Source: a bacterium (GTDB lineage Bacteria > Verrucomicrobiota > Verrucomicrobiia > Limisphaerales > UBA11358). Taken from it: a stretch of 64,000 nucleotides of DNA. The stretch covers positions 1 through 64,000 of the forward strand of contig JAKAFL010000014.1 of the NCBI GenBank assembly GCA_021817945.1, read 5' to 3'. This document shows, in pieces, positions 1 to 9,622 of the stretch; within the stretch, counting starts at the first letter, position 1, and every line of letters begins with the position of its first letter. The position numbers and the translations under genes are program-made. The notes under the pieces were generated by a model. That model had not been told where the DNA came from. It saw nothing but the letters and a program-made list of their open reading frames with translations, and did not search any database.

Positions 1-210
1 ACGGTTCGTTTCATTTTTTGAATTCGCTTTCATCCAATCGTAGTAAAGCAAAAACAGGCACGGCTGTCTAGAAAAACTTTTACCCCATGGCCTTCAACCC
101 ATTATCATTTTTTAAAAAAAGACCCTGTTTTAAGGGCTCTGAAACTGATTTTGGAGTTTGCACCGAACGAAAAATCTGTCATGGTGACCGCTTGCGTCCT
201 TTGCCGCACT

Positions 211-1773
211 ATGAAACCTCAAATTGAAATCTATGACACCACCCTGCGTGATGGGTCGCAGGGCGAAGGCATCCATTTTTCGGTGACAGACAAGTTGCGA
301 ATTGCCGCCAAACTGGACCTTTTTGGGGTGCATTACATTGAGGGCGGATGGCCGGGGAGCAACCCCAAGGACATTGAATTTTTTGAGAAGGCCAGAAAAA
401 TTAAGTTTAAAAACGCCAAACTGGCCGCATTTGGGTCAACACGGAAAAAAAATGTGACCGTGGAGGAGGATGACCAGGTGAGGTTGCTCATCGAAGCGGG
501 CACACCGGTGGTGACCATTTACGGCAAAAGCTCGATGCTCCACGTCAAGGAAGTGTTGCGCTGCACACCGGATGAAAACCTCGCCATGATTGGTGACACT
601 GTCAAATATCTCAAAGACCACGGCAAGATGGTGATATACGATGCCGAGCACGCATTTGATGGATACAAATTGAATCCGGATTACGCACTGGCCACCTGGC
701 AGGCGGCGGAAAAAGCCGGGGCGGATCTTGTGGTGTTGTGCGACACCAACGGAGGATGCCTTCCCACGGAAATCAACGACATCACGCGAGCGGCGGTGGG
801 CCGCCTCAACTGCCGCGTTGGAATTCATTCCCACGATGACAGCGGCTTGGGAGTGGCTAACGCGCTTGCGGCCTTGGATGCCGGGGCGATGCATGCGCAG
901 GGAACCATCAATGGATACGGGGAACGGACTGGAAATTGCAATCTCACCAGCGTCATCCCCTTGGTCCATTTCAAGCTGGGAAAAACCTGTGTTCCAGCCC
1001 GTTCGCTGGCCAAACTGAGGGATCTCTCCCTTTTCGTTGATGATGTGGCAAACATCCGCCACAACCCGCGCTTGCCTTGGGTGGGGTCGGCTGCCTTTGC
1101 CCATAAGGGCGGAACCCATGTGAATGCGGTTCAAAAGCTGGCCTCCAGCTACGAGCACATCAAGCCGGAGTTGGTGGGCAATGTGCGCACGGTCCTGATC
1201 AGCGACCTGGCCGGGCGCAGCAACGTGGTTATGAAAGCCCGCGACCTGGGTTTCAACCTCACCAACGACACACCCCAGCTCAAGGCCATCCTGGAGCGGG
1301 TCAAACACCTCGAGAACCAGGGCTATGAATTCGAAGCCGCTTCCGGCTCCCTGTCCCTGCTCATTCGCTCGGCACTTTCCCCCAAACCTGATCCATTTTT
1401 TCAACTGGAAACCTATCACGTCTCCATGCGCCGCGACCAGATGGAATCCATCTGCGAAGCCACCGTTCGAGTGCGCGTGGGTGACCGCAAGGCCCATACC
1501 GTGGCTGAGGGCGATGGCCCGGTGAATGCGCTGGATCGCGCCCTGCGCGAGGCGCTCGTCCGTTTTTTTCCGAAACTCAAGTCTGTGGAATTGACTGATT
1601 ACAAGGTGCGAATCATCAATGGCGCCACTGGAACCGGGGCCAAGACACGTGTTTTGATCGAATGCACCGATGGCAAACGGACCTGGGGCACCGTGGGTGT
1701 GAGTGGAAACATCATTGAAGCTTCGCTCCAAGCCTTGCTGGACTCATTGGAATTTGCCCTTTGGAAAAAATAG
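211..1773 (+). CDS. cimA: Citramalate synthase, CimA-type
   Basis: Condenses pyruvate and acetyl-CoA to citramalate, the threonine-independent entry to isoleucine synthesis; cytoplasmic. The N-terminus carries the HMGL/isopropylmalate-synthase signature DTTLRDGSQGEG, then the metal-binding HSHDDSGLGVANA and the NGYGERTGNCNL motif; the C-terminal third (from about residue 390) fits a LeuA-type allosteric dimerisation domain. The HKGGTHVNAV stretch is typical of the CimA branch rather than LeuA. About 520 residues is normal for this branch. The start is uncertain: ATG 211 begins the conserved MKPQIEIYDTTLRDG; an ATG at 181 and a TTG at 151 are in frame, and none has a clear Shine-Dalgarno. valS follows after 132 bases. 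Allosteric regulation by isoleucine is expected for the family, not visible here. A 431-residue antisense frame over this gene is a shadow. Confidence 0.93.
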   Translation: MKPQIEIYDTTLRDGSQGEGIHFSVTDKLRIAAKLDLFGVHYIEGGWPGSNPKDIEFFEKARKIKFKNAKLAAFGSTRKKNVTVEEDDQVRLLIEAGTPVVTIYGKSSMLHVKEVLRCTPDENLAMIGDTVKYLKDHGKMVIYDAEHAFDGYKLNPDYALATWQAAEKAGADLVVLCDTNGGCLPTEINDITRAAVGRLNCRVGIHSHDDSGLGVANALAALDAGAMHAQGTINGYGERTGNCNLTSVIPLVHFKLGKTCVPARSLAKLRDLSLFVDDVANIRHNPRLPWVGSAAFAHKGGTHVNAVQKLASSYEHIKPELVGNVRTVLISDLAGRSNVVMKARDLGFNLTNDTPQLKAILERVKHLENQGYEFEAASGSLSLLIRSALSPKPDPFFQLETYHVSMRRDQMESICEATVRVRVGDRKAHTVAEGDGPVNALDRALREALVRFFPKLKSVELTDYKVRIINGATGTGAKTRVLIECTDGKRTWGTVGVSGNIIEASLQALLDSLEFALWKK

Positions 1774-1905
1774 GGGCGCCGGAATCACGCCATTCTCCCA
1801 TGAAGCATGTCTGCGCTGCCCCCAGGAGGGGCTTTCCCAACGAAAACGGCAAATCACGTTGAAACGACCTTGCCGCATATAATGCTGCAATACCCAAATT
1901 CATAA

Positions 1906-4716
1906 ATGGAAATCTCCAAAGCATACGATCCCGGGGTGGTGGAGGAAAAATGGTACGCTTTTTGGCTGCAAAACCAGTTCTTCAAGGCTGATGAAAACTC
2001 AGCCAAGCCAGCCTACTCCATTGTCATACCACCGCCCAATGTCACCGGCATGCTGCACATGGGCCATGTTCTCAACAACACGATTCAGGATATTCTTTCC
2101 CGAAAGGCGCGGATGACCGGGCATGAAGTCCTGTGGCTGCCAGGCACCGATCATGCAGGCATTGCCACCCAGATGATGGTGGAGCGGCAGCTTAAAAAGG
2201 AGGAAAAAAAGAGTCGCCACGACTTGGGCCGAGAGGCTTTCCTGGAAAAAGTGTGGGCCTGGAAGGAAAAACACGGGAGCATCATCATAAACCAGTTGAA
2301 AAAGCTGGGCTGCTCCTGCGACTGGTCACGCGAACGTTTCACCATGGACCCCGAATATTCCCGGTGTGTCCAGCGCGTCTTTGTGGACCTGTACCGGCAG
2401 GACCTCATTTACAAAGGGCGCCGAATGGTGAATTGGTGCCCGGTTTCCCAGACAGCCTTGTCGGACGAAGAAGTGGAAATGAAACCTCAAAAGGGTTTTC
2501 TTTATCATTTCAAAGTCCGCGTTTTGGAGATGGAAGACACTTGGCTGACCATTGCCACCACCCGTCCGGAAACCATTCCCGGAGATACCGCCGTGGCAGT
2601 GAATCCAAAGGATACCCGTTACGCGCACCTTATCGGCAAAAACGTCCTTCGCCCGTTTCCAGCGGATATTCCGGAGACGGCCAGAACCATTCCTATCATT
2701 GGTGATGAACATGTGGATTTTGCCTTTGGCACAGGTGTGCTGAAAGTCACTCCCGCCCATGACAAGGCGGACTTTGAAATTGCCCGCCGCCATGGCCTTC
2801 CGTTTCTGGAGGTCATCCGGGCGGATGGAACCATGGATTCCAGCGCCGGATCAGCCCTGGCCGGCATGGATCGTTTCCGCGCCCGCAAGGAGGTGGTGGA
2901 AGCCTTGCGCAACATGGGAGCGCTCACCGAGGAAAAACCTTACGACCACAATGTGGGATTCAGCCAGCGGGCGGACGTGCCAATCGAACCCCGGCTTAGC
3001 GACCAGTGGTTTCTCAAATACCCCGCCTTGGAAGCCTCCCGTCTCTGTGTTGCCGAAGGACGGATGCGATTTCACCCTGACCGTTGGGCCAAAGTTTACG
3101 ATCATTGGCTTAACAACATTCAGGACTGGTGTATCAGCCGGCAACTCTGGTGGGGTCATCGCATTCCACTTTGGTCGAAAATGTTGCCTGCCGGTCAAAA
3201 CGTGGATGGGCGCCTGGCGGAAGCCATTCAGCAGGCCAGCGATGCTGGCGACCTGGCGGTGATCAAAACCATCCCCCAACCGGACGGCCAGATTCGAATG
3301 GAACTGGCCACCAATAGCGAAGCCTGCAGCAAGGTGGCTCTCATGCTGGGTTTTGAGCAGGACCCTGATGTCCTCGACACATGGTTCAGTTCCTGGTTGT
3401 GGCCATTTGCCACCATGGGCTGGCCCGCAAAAACCGGCATGCTTCGGAAGTTTTATCCAACCACGGATCTGGTCACCGGTCCGGACATCCTCTTTTTCTG
3501 GGTGGCCCGGATGATCATGGCCGGTTATGCCTTCATGGGGGACAAGGAGCAGTCCCTGCCCGATCCAATGCCTTTTAGAAACGTCTATTTCACCGGCATC
3601 ATAAGAGACAAACAGGGCCGGAAGATGTCCAAAACATTGGGGAATTCGCCGGACCCACTTGTGCTCATTGAAAAATACGGGGCTGATGCCCTCCGGTTTG
3701 GAACGATGCGCAGCGCGCCCCTTGGCCAGGATGTCCTGTTTGACGAGAAGGATGTCGAACTGGGCCGCAATTTTTGCAACAAACTCTGGAACGCCTGCCG
3801 GTTTCGCCAAATGCAAGGCGGAGCCATTCAGGATGAAATCCAGCCTGCTCTCCTCAACTCAGATGACCGATGGATTCTTTCCAGTTTGAACACGGCCATT
3901 CGCAGCGTAACCCTGGCCCTCAACGAGTACCAATTTAGTGAGGCTTCCACGGCTTTGTACCGCTTTTTTTGGAGTGAATACTGTGATTGGTACCTTGAAG
4001 CTTGCAAGGCCGTGCTGAACGGCGACGATGCCGCTCGCAAGGCCAACTCATGCGCCGTCATGGATTTTATTCTTTCCCATGTCCTGAGGCTGTTTCATCC
4101 TTTTCTGCCCTTCATAACCGAAGAGCTTTGGCACGGCATGGGTTATTCCGCAGACATGCCATCCAACCAGGGCGGCGCCTCCATCATGTCAGCCCCATGG
4201 CCCCTTCCATTGAATGAGGATGAAATGGAGCAGTTCGGCCTTTCCCAAACTGCCTTTGATCTCACTTCTTCAAAGTACCAGCTTATCACCCAGGGTCGCA
4301 ATTTGCGCCGGATCGGTAACATCCCGTCTGGCAAAAAGGTCAAATATGTCTTTAAACCAGTCCTGGCTCTGGATGCGCACGACCATGAGGTCATCCGCCT
4401 GCTGCTGAATGCGGAATCCCTGCCTGTCCAGCCCGATTTCGCCCCACCCAAGGGCACCCCATCAGTCAAAACCAACTGGGGCGAACTTTTTCTGCCTCTT
4501 GAGGGACATATTGATAAAACGGCAGAAAAGGCCCGGCTGCAGTTGGAACTGGGCAAAATTGAGGCAGAAATCCTCAAGGTGAAACTAAAGCTGGAAAACC
4601 CGGGTTTTGTCCAAAAAGTCCCGCCTCAAGTCCTTCAGGAACACCAACAGCGTTTGGTGGATTGGCAGGCCAAAATGAAACACGTCCAGGAATCCATTGA
4701 TGCTTTAGAAGATTAA
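1906..4716 (+). CDS. valS: Valyl-tRNA synthetase
   Basis: Class I aminoacyl-tRNA synthetase that charges tRNA-Val. The ATP-binding signature is HMGH (residues 51-54, within PPPNVTGMLHMGH) and the second signature is KMSKT (about residues 573-577). The insertion carrying the editing domain (TTRPETIPGDTAVAVNP) lies between them, followed by the anticodon-binding helical domain and a C-terminal coiled coil (about residues 870-936, rich in K/E/L/Q) that is typical of ValRS. Its 936 residues match bacterial ValRS. The start MEISKAYDPGVVEEKWYAFW is the conserved N-terminus although no strong Shine-Dalgarno precedes it. It ends just before a dispersed intergenic repeat and converges on a minus-strand lipoprotein gene. 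Confidence 0.97.
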   Translation: MEISKAYDPGVVEEKWYAFWLQNQFFKADENSAKPAYSIVIPPPNVTGMLHMGHVLNNTIQDILSRKARMTGHEVLWLPGTDHAGIATQMMVERQLKKEEKKSRHDLGREAFLEKVWAWKEKHGSIIINQLKKLGCSCDWSRERFTMDPEYSRCVQRVFVDLYRQDLIYKGRRMVNWCPVSQTALSDEEVEMKPQKGFLYHFKVRVLEMEDTWLTIATTRPETIPGDTAVAVNPKDTRYAHLIGKNVLRPFPADIPETARTIPIIGDEHVDFAFGTGVLKVTPAHDKADFEIARRHGLPFLEVIRADGTMDSSAGSALAGMDRFRARKEVVEALRNMGALTEEKPYDHNVGFSQRADVPIEPRLSDQWFLKYPALEASRLCVAEGRMRFHPDRWAKVYDHWLNNIQDWCISRQLWWGHRIPLWSKMLPAGQNVDGRLAEAIQQASDAGDLAVIKTIPQPDGQIRMELATNSEACSKVALMLGFEQDPDVLDTWFSSWLWPFATMGWPAKTGMLRKFYPTTDLVTGPDILFFWVARMIMAGYAFMGDKEQSLPDPMPFRNVYFTGIIRDKQGRKMSKTLGNSPDPLVLIEKYGADALRFGTMRSAPLGQDVLFDEKDVELGRNFCNKLWNACRFRQMQGGAIQDEIQPALLNSDDRWILSSLNTAIRSVTLALNEYQFSEASTALYRFFWSEYCDWYLEACKAVLNGDDAARKANSCAVMDFILSHVLRLFHPFLPFITEELWHGMGYSADMPSNQGGASIMSAPWPLPLNEDEMEQFGLSQTAFDLTSSKYQLITQGRNLRRIGNIPSGKKVKYVFKPVLALDAHDHEVIRLLLNAESLPVQPDFAPPKGTPSVKTNWGELFLPLEGHIDKTAEKARLQLELGKIEAEILKVKLKLENPGFVQKVPPQVLQEHQQRLVDWQAKMKHVQESIDALED

Positions 4717-4731
4717 GCCCGGTCTTTTTTG

Positions 4732-4885
4732 AACCCAAAGCGAAATTGAAAGGGTTAAGATGCCGCAAGATGCTGTCTTTGGAAAAATCGAAACCATACC
4801 CGAAGCGGTCTGGTGAGATTGATCCAAAGAGTTTGCGCCCGGTGGATTGGCGCAGACTGGCATTTTGAATTTCCTTTTTCGGTTT
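4732..4885 (+). repeat. Dispersed TIR-bounded intergenic element, copy A
   Basis: About 154 bp, in the 320-base gap between convergent valS and the lipoprotein gene; I see no gene in the rest of the gap. It starts AACCCAAAGCGAAATTGAAA and ends with TTTTGAATTTCC...CGGTTT, so the ends are imperfect inverted repeats. Internal blocks shared with the other copies are CGGCAAGATGCTG-like, TTTGGAAAAATCGAAACC, CGAAGCGGTCTGGTG and TTTGCGCCCGG. Found again at 9623, 39380, 43028 and 63928, with a half copy at 33205. No reading frame is conserved among copies. Its position between convergent ends would suit an RNA hairpin or terminator role, which is inference. Confidence 0.8.
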
Positions 4886-5036
4886 GAATGGACACATCCG
4901 CCTTGTAATTCAGGAAAGGGCAATGCCTCAAATTCCTGGGGTTTTGTGGATCGCATTATCCGACCACTACCCTCTACAATATCAACTTGGTTTTCACGGG
5001 TTCAATGTTGCCATTCTTCCTCAACGAACCCACGCC

Positions 5037-5618
5037 CTATAACCTGCTTTTGACCCATCGAATTTCCGCCCCCAAAATGGGCACTTTTTCATATAGTAAT
5101 TGGGCGCCATCGTAGTAATCATGCTGGAATAGGACTTTTCCATCGGCTCCAAACCGCACCATGCTCATGCCATCACACACCGTGGGCGGGGTGCTTTCCT
5201 TGTCATGCTTCAATTTCAGCGTCATGCGCCATCTGAAATAATAATTTCCCTGATCCTGCGCCACATCCTGCCACTCCATTTTAAACTGTCCGACCGCATC
5301 AGCCTCCCTTAATAAATAGGATTCAAACCCGGATTCTCCGTGAATGACCTTGAAAGAGTCTTGAAACCATACGTCCTTGGCATAGATTTTGGAGGTGTTT
5401 TCTAAGATGTTTTTGCGGGAAAAATCGCCGTTAAAAACCTCAAACTGATTCAAGTTGGTGGAATCGGCATCCGCCACTTTTGCCGCGCGGGTGGCTTCCA
5501 AAGCCTCGTCTTGAAAGGCGGCAGGGGCTTCGCCACGCGGGCTGCTGGAACAACCCGCAGCAACCACCAGCAGCAACCCCGCCACAACACCACAAGCAAA
5601 TCCTTTTGTTGCACCCAT
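5037..5618 (-). CDS. Lipoprotein with NTF2/SnoaL-like domain
   Basis: Predicted 193-residue lipoprotein of unknown function. The N-terminus MGATKGFACGVVAGLLLVVAAGC has a hydrophobic core ending in a lipobox (VAAGC, Cys about residue 23), so it should be anchored on the outer face of a membrane. From about residue 55 to the end it resembles the nuclear-transport-factor-2/SnoaL-like fold: a helix with NGDF, an aromatic-rich sheet (WRMTLKLK), and the tail HDYYDGAQLLYEKVPILGAEIRWVKSRL, which recalls the HRDYWD...LYEKLP tail of small NTF2-like proteins. No catalytic residues can be assigned. It lies downstream of the pectinesterase but is separated from it by a strong terminator, so it is probably transcribed on its own. 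Function not known. Confidence 0.8.
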   Translation of the reverse strand: MGATKGFACGVVAGLLLVVAAGCSSSPRGEAPAAFQDEALEATRAAKVADADSTNLNQFEVFNGDFSRKNILENTSKIYAKDVWFQDSFKVIHGESGFESYLLREADAVGQFKMEWQDVAQDQGNYYFRWRMTLKLKHDKESTPPTVCDGMSMVRFGADGKVLFQHDYYDGAQLLYEKVPILGAEIRWVKSRL

Positions 5619-5678
5619 TCATGAAATAATACGCCTGTGGTAAGCTCATGGACGCATTTTTTCAAAAACATCCGTTCC

Positions 5679-5716
5679 AAAATGAAAACCCGCAACCAGT
5701 TCAAGCTGGTTGCGGG
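5679..5716 (-). terminator. Rho-independent terminator of the pectinesterase gene
   Basis: A perfect 11-bp stem (CCCGCAACCAG at 5689-5699 with CTGGTTGCGGG at 5706-5716) around a 6-base loop. On the minus strand it is followed by TTTTCATTTT. It lies 25 bases after the pectinesterase stop codon and before the lipoprotein gene. Confidence 0.85.
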
Positions 5717-5740
5717 CTCCCCACCCCTGCATGGTCGCCA

Positions 5741-8700
5741 TCAAGGGCCAAGAAGGACCCTGTAAAATTGAACCGGCACCCCTGAACTGGAAGAGTCTGT
5801 AAAAACAAATGGCAACACAGGAGAAAGATTGGTGGAAATCCCCCTCCAATTGATCAAGTTGGTGGAGCTTTGAATGATGTAATCCGGACCGGCTGCGCCG
5901 TTGATGTTCATTGAAAAGACACCCAGAGAATAGGTGGGTCTGGCCGTTGGAACCACTGCCGGGTTTACAATCACATTAAAGGTCTGCGTGGCTGTCAGGC
6001 TTGGGCTTCCATTATCCGAGACAGTGATAACCACTGGATTGGTGGAACCTGATGCTGAAACTGAGGCGCGCCAGACAAACACACCTGTGGCAGGATTCAA
6101 TGTCGCTCCAACAGGACCGCTGACCAGAGCGAAACTCAACGTTTTGGGTGGTACATCCGGGTCAATGACCTGATTGGTGACATTCAAGGTGACACCGGCA
6201 TTGACATGCAGGTCTGCCAAGGGAGTGAAAACCGGCGCCGTGCTTCCCACGTTTAAAGTTGCGGAGCTGCTCGTGGCAACGCCTGCCACGTTGGACACTT
6301 GCACAAAATAGGTGCCTGCCTGACCCGCATAGGCCTGGGCGAAAAACAATGTGCTGTTCGTGGCGCCGGAAAGCGGTGATCCATTTTGATACCATTGGAA
6401 AGTGGTGGTGCCAATGGCGGAGGCTGCCACGGACAAGGTGGCTGGTGCTCCTCCGGCAACACTCGAGCCAACTGGATTGGTGAGAATCAATGGAGCCAGT
6501 TCGGGCTGCCATCCGTAGAGCCAATTGGTTGCATTACCCACCAGGTTGGTGGCCGTGCTGGCGGAGATTTGCGTGGACCAGGCCACACGTGAGGATGTGT
6601 TTACGGGGTTTCCATTGAGATCCACGCTTCCATACTCCCAAAAACGCAGGCTAGCCGTGTCTGCACCTTGGGTGGTGCCGCTGCCCAAAGCCCAGCCCGC
6701 TGGAATAATCAGGTTGGTATCCATCGTGCAATCCACGTAAGCCGCCTGCCCATAGGGATAATACGGCGTGCTGCCGCTGGCCCCGGCATCACGTCCCAGC
6801 GTTCCATTGCTCACCGATGAATTGGCGCGGTCAATAAGGCAGTCCACAAAGGCAAAGCCATTGGTGTATTGCAAGGTCCGCGCCTGGGTCAGATAGCTTT
6901 GCGTGGACATGGCCATCAGCTCATCGTTCGTGGCAAACAACGTTCCACTGCCCCAAATGTAATCGGTATCACCCTGGATATGGGAGTCCTGGATATACGC
7001 CTGGTCCCCGCTCTGGTTCACCAGCAGGGTATCCTGGTAGCTGCACAGGTTGGCATTCAACAGCATGAAACGTTTGGCATAATTCACCAGCAACGCCTCG
7101 GCTTGGGACCCCCCGTGTGGCGTGCTGTTGGTAAGCGTCAGGTTTTCCAGCGCAATATCATTGGCGCTCATCACCCCAAACATTGGGCGCGTGGTGGTGC
7201 TGGGATTGATGTTGTTGTTGTTTGGATAATTAATGATGGTCTGGGCCCGGTTCTGGCCAATGAAAGTGATGTTGTTCTTGGAATTGACGCGGTTGATCTC
7301 CGTGTAAACGCCGTTTTGAACATGAATCACCGTGGGCGTTGTATTGGCCGCAGGAACAAAATCAATTGCTCCCTGCACCGTGCAGAAATCCCCGCTGCCA
7401 TCCGCTGCCACGACAAGATTGGTGGCGACGGATGGACCGGCGGACCGGGTGGTGAATTGCCACGTCGTTGAATTGGTGACTCCGGCAAAATAAGCCCCGT
7501 TGGTATCCACAAACACGCCCGGATCCACTGTCACATAATAGGTCTGGCCCAGACTGAGCACCCCCGCGTGCGGATAGATGGTGGCCGTATTGCTATTCAC
7601 CAGGATGTCATAACTATTCAATGAAATACCGCCTACAGTCCTGGGTTGAAGGTTGCCGCCGCTAAGGTCAAGGCTGTCCACAGGGGTGGAAGGGTTGGCG
7701 GTGTTGTACACTCGTATGGTACCCGTGTTGCCCACCAGCACCGGCTCGTTGAAGCCCAGTGTTAGTAAAGTATCGTCACATACCGATGAGGCGTTGTTCA
7801 AGGGCGATGTTGGCCCTGCTGTCATCGAGGAATAAAGCGCCAGAATAGCGCCGCTGCTGGTGGTGGCTCCCGCCGAATTGCTCACCACCACATCGTAGGT
7901 GCCAATATCGCCTAACCCCACGCTCGCAATGGTATAATTAGTGTTGGTGGCGCCAGGTATGAGTTGGTTGTTTTTATACCACTGGTAGGTTGGCGCTGGC
8001 ACTCCGCTGGCGGTCACTAAAAATGTGGCGGATTCACCCGCATTCAACAACAGATTGGTCGGCTGGCTGGAAATGACAGGCGTGACAATCACCGTGATGT
8101 CAAAATTAGTCTCCACCGCGCCCAGGTAATTGCTCGTCACCACCGTGTAAACCCCTGCCCCGCCCTGTTGTACATTGCTCAGCGAAAGTGTCGGCGATGC
8201 GCCGGTTTGAAGCAGGTTGGACCCGGCATCGTACCAATAATAAACCGGGCTTGGCGCCCCGGCGGCTGTCACCGTCACATTAGTGCCCTGCCCCGACACG
8301 ATGGTGGCTGTGCGGGGTGCGATGCTATAAATCGTGGGCGCAGTGGCCGTGGCGAAAATATTCAAAAAGGCCGGGGCGCTTGTCGCGGAGCCATAGGCAT
8401 TTGTCACCACCACAAAATAGGTTCCCGAGTCCGCAGGCTGGGCATTGGCAAAGGAAAGAATATTAGAAGTGGAACCGGTGATCACACTGCCATTCACGGT
8501 CGTCCCATCCACCAGGGTATTGGTCACGGTGGCCGTGGCTTCATACCATTGATAACCAACTGGCGTTCCGCTGTTTGCATTCAAGGCAACTGAGAATGAA
8601 CTGGCAGGAGTGGTGTCGCCCGGGCTGCCACTGTAACCCACTGGCTGGGACTGAATAATCGGGTTCGCAGGAACAAACGTGATGCTGCTCAATGTCACGG

Positions 8701-9436
8701 TTACGGCAATTCCGGACAGATTGTCGTACATGAAGGCCAACTCATTGAAATTGGTCGTGGGCAGCGTCACAAATGTGGTTGCGGAGGAGTAGCTCTGCAC
8801 ATCCACCGAATTGTTGCCATTGGTGATGGCCGCCCCGGATGCCGCATAGGTGCTGGAGCTTGTGCCCATGCTGATGCCAGTCCCGGATGGGTTGTTTAAT
8901 TGAAACTGCATCCCATACGGAACATTATTGGAAGGTGTGCCAAGGCTGATCTTGCCGCTGCCCAGTTTATGCGCGCTATCATATTGGAAAAAGGTGGTGA
9001 CGGTGCTTGTCCGGTAAAACATCTCGAAGGATGGCGGTGTATTCCCGGTGTTTAGGTCCGTCCAGTATCCTGAGTCATCCAGCGCATTTGTAGGGGTCCC
9101 AGGGTCATTAAACAGGCCCATTCCCATTACGCGACCTGTGTTTCCAGGGCTTAAACCACCTGTGGATGTCATGTTGAAATTGACCTTCGTGGCCGACCCG
9201 GCAACTCCAATGTTGGTGGGCTGGAATGTTTTTGTCATGAAAATCAACTCAGTAGTCGGCGGAATGATGAAGCTCACATTGCCCCCATAGGTTGAATCAC
9301 CGCCGGTCGCCACATCATTGGTGACCAGGCCACCGTTCTTGTTAAAAGAACTCCATTGCAACTGTCCAATTGCTCCAGGAAGAAATCCTGCAAGGAGCAA
9401 GGCGGTGATCCAGATTTTGGCAAACGAGGTTTTCAT
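5741..9436 (-). CDS. Secreted multi-domain pectinesterase with Ig-like modules
   Basis: A 1231-residue exported enzyme expected to remove methyl esters from pectin. Signal peptide 1-24; an unrecognised beta-rich region about 25-255; three Ig-like modules about 256-360, 365-450 and 453-535; a Big_5-like module about 540-665; the pectinesterase beta-helix about 672-975; another Ig-like module about 980-1064; a cadherin/He_PIG-like module about 1068-1158; and the C-terminal FYR module about 1165-1231 shared with three other secreted proteins of this window. In the enzyme domain I see GSGDFCTVQGAIDF, QDTL (D802), GDTDYIWGSG (D825) and LGRDAG (R882), so both catalytic Asp and the substrate Arg are kept, while the usual LGRPW has lost P-W. 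It follows the GH67-like gene after 432 bases that hold repeat copy B and a small dyad, so it probably has its own promoter. No clear Shine-Dalgarno. Confidence 0.9.
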   Translation of the reverse strand: MKTSFAKIWITALLLAGFLPGAIGQLQWSSFNKNGGLVTNDVATGGDSTYGGNVSFIIPPTTELIFMTKTFQPTNIGVAGSATKVNFNMTSTGGLSPGNTGRVMGMGLFNDPGTPTNALDDSGYWTDLNTGNTPPSFEMFYRTSTVTTFFQYDSAHKLGSGKISLGTPSNNVPYGMQFQLNNPSGTGISMGTSSSTYAASGAAITNGNNSVDVQSYSSATTFVTLPTTNFNELAFMYDNLSGIAVTVTLSSITFVPANPIIQSQPVGYSGSPGDTTPASSFSVALNANSGTPVGYQWYEATATVTNTLVDGTTVNGSVITGSTSNILSFANAQPADSGTYFVVVTNAYGSATSAPAFLNIFATATAPTIYSIAPRTATIVSGQGTNVTVTAAGAPSPVYYWYDAGSNLLQTGASPTLSLSNVQQGGAGVYTVVTSNYLGAVETNFDITVIVTPVISSQPTNLLLNAGESATFLVTASGVPAPTYQWYKNNQLIPGATNTNYTIASVGLGDIGTYDVVVSNSAGATTSSGAILALYSSMTAGPTSPLNNASSVCDDTLLTLGFNEPVLVGNTGTIRVYNTANPSTPVDSLDLSGGNLQPRTVGGISLNSYDILVNSNTATIYPHAGVLSLGQTYYVTVDPGVFVDTNGAYFAGVTNSTTWQFTTRSAGPSVATNLVVAADGSGDFCTVQGAIDFVPAANTTPTVIHVQNGVYTEINRVNSKNNITFIGQNRAQTIINYPNNNNINPSTTTRPMFGVMSANDIALENLTLTNSTPHGGSQAEALLVNYAKRFMLLNANLCSYQDTLLVNQSGDQAYIQDSHIQGDTDYIWGSGTLFATNDELMAMSTQSYLTQARTLQYTNGFAFVDCLIDRANSSVSNGTLGRDAGASGSTPYYPYGQAAYVDCTMDTNLIIPAGWALGSGTTQGADTASLRFWEYGSVDLNGNPVNTSSRVAWSTQISASTATNLVGNATNWLYGWQPELAPLILTNPVGSSVAGGAPATLSVAASAIGTTTFQWYQNGSPLSGATNSTLFFAQAYAGQAGTYFVQVSNVAGVATSSSATLNVGSTAPVFTPLADLHVNAGVTLNVTNQVIDPDVPPKTLSFALVSGPVGATLNPATGVFVWRASVSASGSTNPVVITVSDNGSPSLTATQTFNVIVNPAVVPTARPTYSLGVFSMNINGAAGPDYIIQSSTNLINWRGISTNLSPVLPFVFTDSSSSGVPVQFYRVLLGP

Positions 9437-9541
9437 GGCAGGGTATGACTTGGGTTGCGGTTTAGGGTTGGGCTTTTTGTGTTTAATCCAGCCCCGCTGC
9501 CGGGCGCGCTGCCGCGCATGCAGGCATACAACAGATCAGGG

Positions 9542-9556
9542 CTTGAATGATTCAAG
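9542..9556. promoter_or_regulatory. Perfect 7-bp dyad upstream of pectinesterase
   Basis: CTTGAAT-G-ATTCAAG, centred about 113 bases upstream of the pectinesterase ATG. The sequence is unlike the CATCGCCA dyad found elsewhere in the locus. It could be an operator; the role is inference from position and symmetry only. Apart from this dyad and repeat copy B I see nothing in the 432-base gap 9437-9868. Confidence 0.35.
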
Positions 9557-9622
9557 AATAATCCAGAGCCAGAACCATACAAGCTGCCATTTTTGCAAAA
9601 TCATTTGAATTTTTGGCAGGCC

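Noticed and set aside
1-210. Short hairpin (CCCT...AGGG near 123-135) next to A/T runs upstream of cimA
   Set aside because: The stem is only four to five base pairs; too weak to call a terminator or riboswitch.
436-1731. Long antisense open frame (431 codons) over cimA
   Set aside because: cimA is unmistakable on the plus strand, and the antisense product is His/Gly-rich with no recognisable family; it is a codon-bias shadow.
2851-3816. 321-codon antisense frame within valS
   Set aside because: valS motifs cover the same DNA; no independent motif, signal or ribosome site.
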